From: Nitrososphaerota archaeon | GTDB taxonomy: Archaea; Thermoproteota; Bathyarchaeia; Bathyarchaeales; Bathycorpusculaceae | DNA length: 22,731 nucleotides | Reading direction: 5' to 3' | Assembly (NCBI GenBank): GCA_031283385.1 | Contig: JAITBW010000015.1 | Coordinates: 1-22,731 of the forward strand | Shown: piece by piece, positions 21,258-22,731 of the stretch | Layout of the letters: every line of letters starts with the position of its first letter | How positions within the stretch are numbered: the stretch's first letter is position 1 | Position numbers and translations under genes: made by a program | The notes under the pieces: generated by a model | What the model was told of the DNA's origin: nothing | The model's input: only the letters and a program-made list of their open reading frames with translations | The model's database searches: none

Positions 21258-22403
21258 ATATAGAGCAGTTATGGATGCTCCAATAATTATAATCACTATG
21301 GCTGCGAGGATGTAGCTTGAGTAGGGTTCAATTTCGTATATGTTAGAATCTTCGCCGCCGTATCCTATGGGTATGTATTGTTCATGTAATGTGCTAGCGG
21401 TAATAGTAGTAGTGTCATAGTTGATTATGAAAAAGTCGTTTGCGGTGTAGCCGCCTATTACATGTATAAGGTCATCTACAACGGCTATGCCGAAGCCTTT
21501 GCGAGGAGTAGGCATGCCTGCAGCGTATGACCAAACATCAGATGTAGGGTCATAGACTCTGTTAGTAAGAGAAGAATCCGTAGTACCATCGCTGGTTAAT
21601 CCCATGATATAGACGTTTAGAGGTGCGTAAACACCTGATGTTGCTCCAGCAGCGCCAAAATGCGCGCCTTTACCTCCAGGTGCTCCTGTACGCCATGTGT
21701 CAGTTTTTGGGTCATAAATCGCAAGTTTATATCCATAACGTGCATTAACAGCATCATCTATGCTATACTCGCCAGTAACCAGAATTTCATCAGCTACAAC
21801 TGTCAAAGTTATAAAGACTCCGGATACGGAAAACTTGGGCACTGCCGCTTTTTTGGTCCATACATCTGTAAGTGGATCATACATATACAGGTCTTGGCTG
21901 TAATCAAACGTAGAGATATCTCTGGTTACTATAACAAAAATTTTGCCATTTACAACACCGGCGTGAGGATGCAATACGCCAATCGGTAAAGACTCTTTAA
22001 CACTCCAACTATCCGTAACAGTATCATAAGCCTCCGTCACACCCAAAATATGCGAGACAGATACATCAAGAGTTTCACCACCCATACAGTAAATCTTACC
22101 CTGACATGCAGCAATAGCAAAACAAGCCCTAGGCGTAGGCATAGACGCTAAAGTAGTCCAAGTATCACAAACAGGGTCATCACACTCCATAGTACCCACA
22201 ACACCATCATCAGTATAACCACCAATAGCATAAATTTTATCATCCACAACAACAACACCCAAACCATACCTAGCCTGACTCATAGAAGACTTGGTATTCC
22301 AAGAATTTGGAGCCAAACCAGACGCCGAAGCAGCATTAAATACTACGATAAAAGACCCAACTAAGAAAAAGATACAAAACAGGAAAACAAGGAATCTGCG
22401 CAT
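21216..22403 (-). CDS. Secreted, membrane-anchored Kelch-repeat protein (paralogue 4)
   Basis: This 395-residue protein starts at ATG 22403 (MRRFLVFLFCIFFLVGSFIV); a further in-frame ATG lies at 22412. Cleavage is predicted near SASG. Blades include SWNTKSSMSQARYGLG, KIYAIGGYT, CDTWTTLASMPTPRACF, IYCMGG, DLYMYDPLTDVWTKK, YDPKTDTWRTG, SGVYAPLNVYIMG, VYDPTSDVWSYAAGMPTPRKG and IHVIGGYT. Then come EQYIPIGYGGED, one TM helix and the long charged tail YSKREEEMKRKT. The first blade is nearly the same as in paralogue 1 (NTKTSMSQTR against NTKSSMSQAR), so these two may be the closest pair. It is monocistronic, with its promoter at 22433-22445. Confidence 0.9.
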   Translation of the reverse strand: MRRFLVFLFCIFFLVGSFIVVFNAASASGLAPNSWNTKSSMSQARYGLGVVVVDDKIYAIGGYTDDGVVGTMECDDPVCDTWTTLASMPTPRACFAIAACQGKIYCMGGETLDVSVSHILGVTEAYDTVTDSWSVKESLPIGVLHPHAGVVNGKIFVIVTRDISTFDYSQDLYMYDPLTDVWTKKAAVPKFSVSGVFITLTVVADEILVTGEYSIDDAVNARYGYKLAIYDPKTDTWRTGAPGGKGAHFGAAGATSGVYAPLNVYIMGLTSDGTTDSSLTNRVYDPTSDVWSYAAGMPTPRKGFGIAVVDDLIHVIGGYTANDFFIINYDTTTITASTLHEQYIPIGYGGEDSNIYEIEPYSSYILAAIVIIIIGASITALYLYSKREEEMKRKT

Positions 22404-22432
22404 ACATATCATACTGATACTAGTGTTTCTTT

Positions 22433-22445
22433 AATTTAAAAAGTT
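22433..22445 (-). promoter_or_regulatory. BRE/TATA promoter of Kelch gene 4
   Basis: The minus strand reads TTTACAAAACTTTTTAAATT. The TATA box TTTAAATT lies at 22433-22440, preceded by the family's AAAACT-type BRE. Spacing from box centre to ATG 22403 is about 34 bp, and to ATG 22412 about 25 bp. Confidence 0.65.
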
Positions 22446-22515
22446 TTGTAAACCCTCAAAGTAATGTATCAAAAATTAACAGTAACCACCCAACAACGCC
22501 ACAATAGATTTTTAA

Positions 22516-22542
22516 AACGTATTTTGTTAACAACAATACGTT
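22516..22542. repeat. Near-perfect inverted repeat (13 bp arms, one bulge)
   Basis: Outer arms AACGTATT (22516-22523) and AATACGTT (22535-22542) enclose the perfect palindrome TTGTTAACAA (22524-22533). One extra C at 22534 breaks full symmetry. On the minus strand the hairpin is followed by TTTAAAAA, so it could be an intrinsic terminator for leftward transcription. The centred palindrome would also suit a dimeric regulator. Confidence 0.6.
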
Positions 22543-22731
22543 ACTACCTGATTTACACATAAGGCATAGTGCATACAGAGTCTGAACAACTGGTAGACGA
22601 GCACAGCAGTATAAAAAAGTGTGTACAGCGTAATGCTATATGAGTCACACAACCCAACACGCTACTACAACGCAGTGTTAACTCTTTGAGCTCTTTCGCA
22701 CCAATAATACAACAAATACAACAATTCCAAC

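Larger units (their letters stand above)
22413..22731. other. 319-bp terminal non-coding stretch
   Basis: It holds the Kelch gene 4 promoter and the inverted repeat at 22516-22542. The remainder shows no ORF over 50 codons and no tRNA. The region probably continues into a gene beyond the window. Confidence 0.4.

Noticed and set aside
1..22731. Insertion sequence, integrase, prophage or conjugative element
   Set aside because: No transposase, recombinase or structural phage gene is present. No target-site duplications flank the Kelch genes as far as I can see, and tRNA-Lys is not followed by a repeated 3' end.

Overview
The window reads as a piece of an AT-rich archaeal chromosome, most likely from the TACK/Bathyarchaeia side of the tree. 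The evidence is as follows. Many starts sit 25-36 bp downstream of BRE/TATA promoters. Several messages would be leaderless or nearly so. There are a CdvA-like coiled-coil protein, an archaeal-type CitG homologue, a RimK/MptN-like ATP-grasp ligase, several membrane-anchored Kelch and PQQ-type propellers, and a tRNA gene with an encoded CCA end. The lineage is an inference from gene content and was not tested by a phylogeny.

Layout. A small Cys-containing ORF (82-273) is followed by about 500 bp of non-coding DNA and the first Kelch protein (770-1921). A TPP riboswitch (about 1984-2073) precedes thiT and an AIR-synthase-like gene (2080-3664). These converge with, and overlap, a RimK-family ATP-grasp ligase (3654-4532, minus). 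A small membrane protein (4634-5140) and a G-depleted spacer come next. Then follows an AbiE-like antitoxin/toxin pair on the minus strand (6837 down to 5457), with a symmetric four-half-site operator over its promoter. A CdvA-like protein with a recently amplified peptide repeat (7147-8400) is followed by tRNA-Lys(UUU) (8771-8848) and the second Kelch protein (8891-10192). The next block holds a two-TM microprotein, a flavin-reductase-like protein, a coiled-coil protein with a very basic N-terminal tail (11556-12458), and the third Kelch protein (12567-13670).

The right half holds three paralogous pol-beta-type nucleotidyltransferases (13957-17077). The first two overlap head-to-tail and the third converges on them. 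A CitG-family gene (17148-18128) diverges from the third. A long secreted PQQ-type propeller protein (18234-about 20783) and the fourth Kelch protein (21216-22403) close the window.

How the parts may work together. The riboswitch, ThiT and AIR-synthase-like gene form a thiamine uptake and probable phosphorylation unit. The AbiE-like pair looks like a self-repressed type IV toxin-antitoxin module. The four Kelch proteins and the PQQ-type protein form a surface-exposed propeller repertoire: each has a signal peptide, a propeller ectodomain and a C-terminal TM anchor. Two Kelch genes share an identical 18-nt promoter element. The nucleotidyltransferase triad beside a CitG homologue is the best candidate for an undescribed system, because CitG makes a triphosphate-activated CoA derivative that, in bacteria, a nucleotidyltransferase-type enzyme (CitX/MdcG) consumes.
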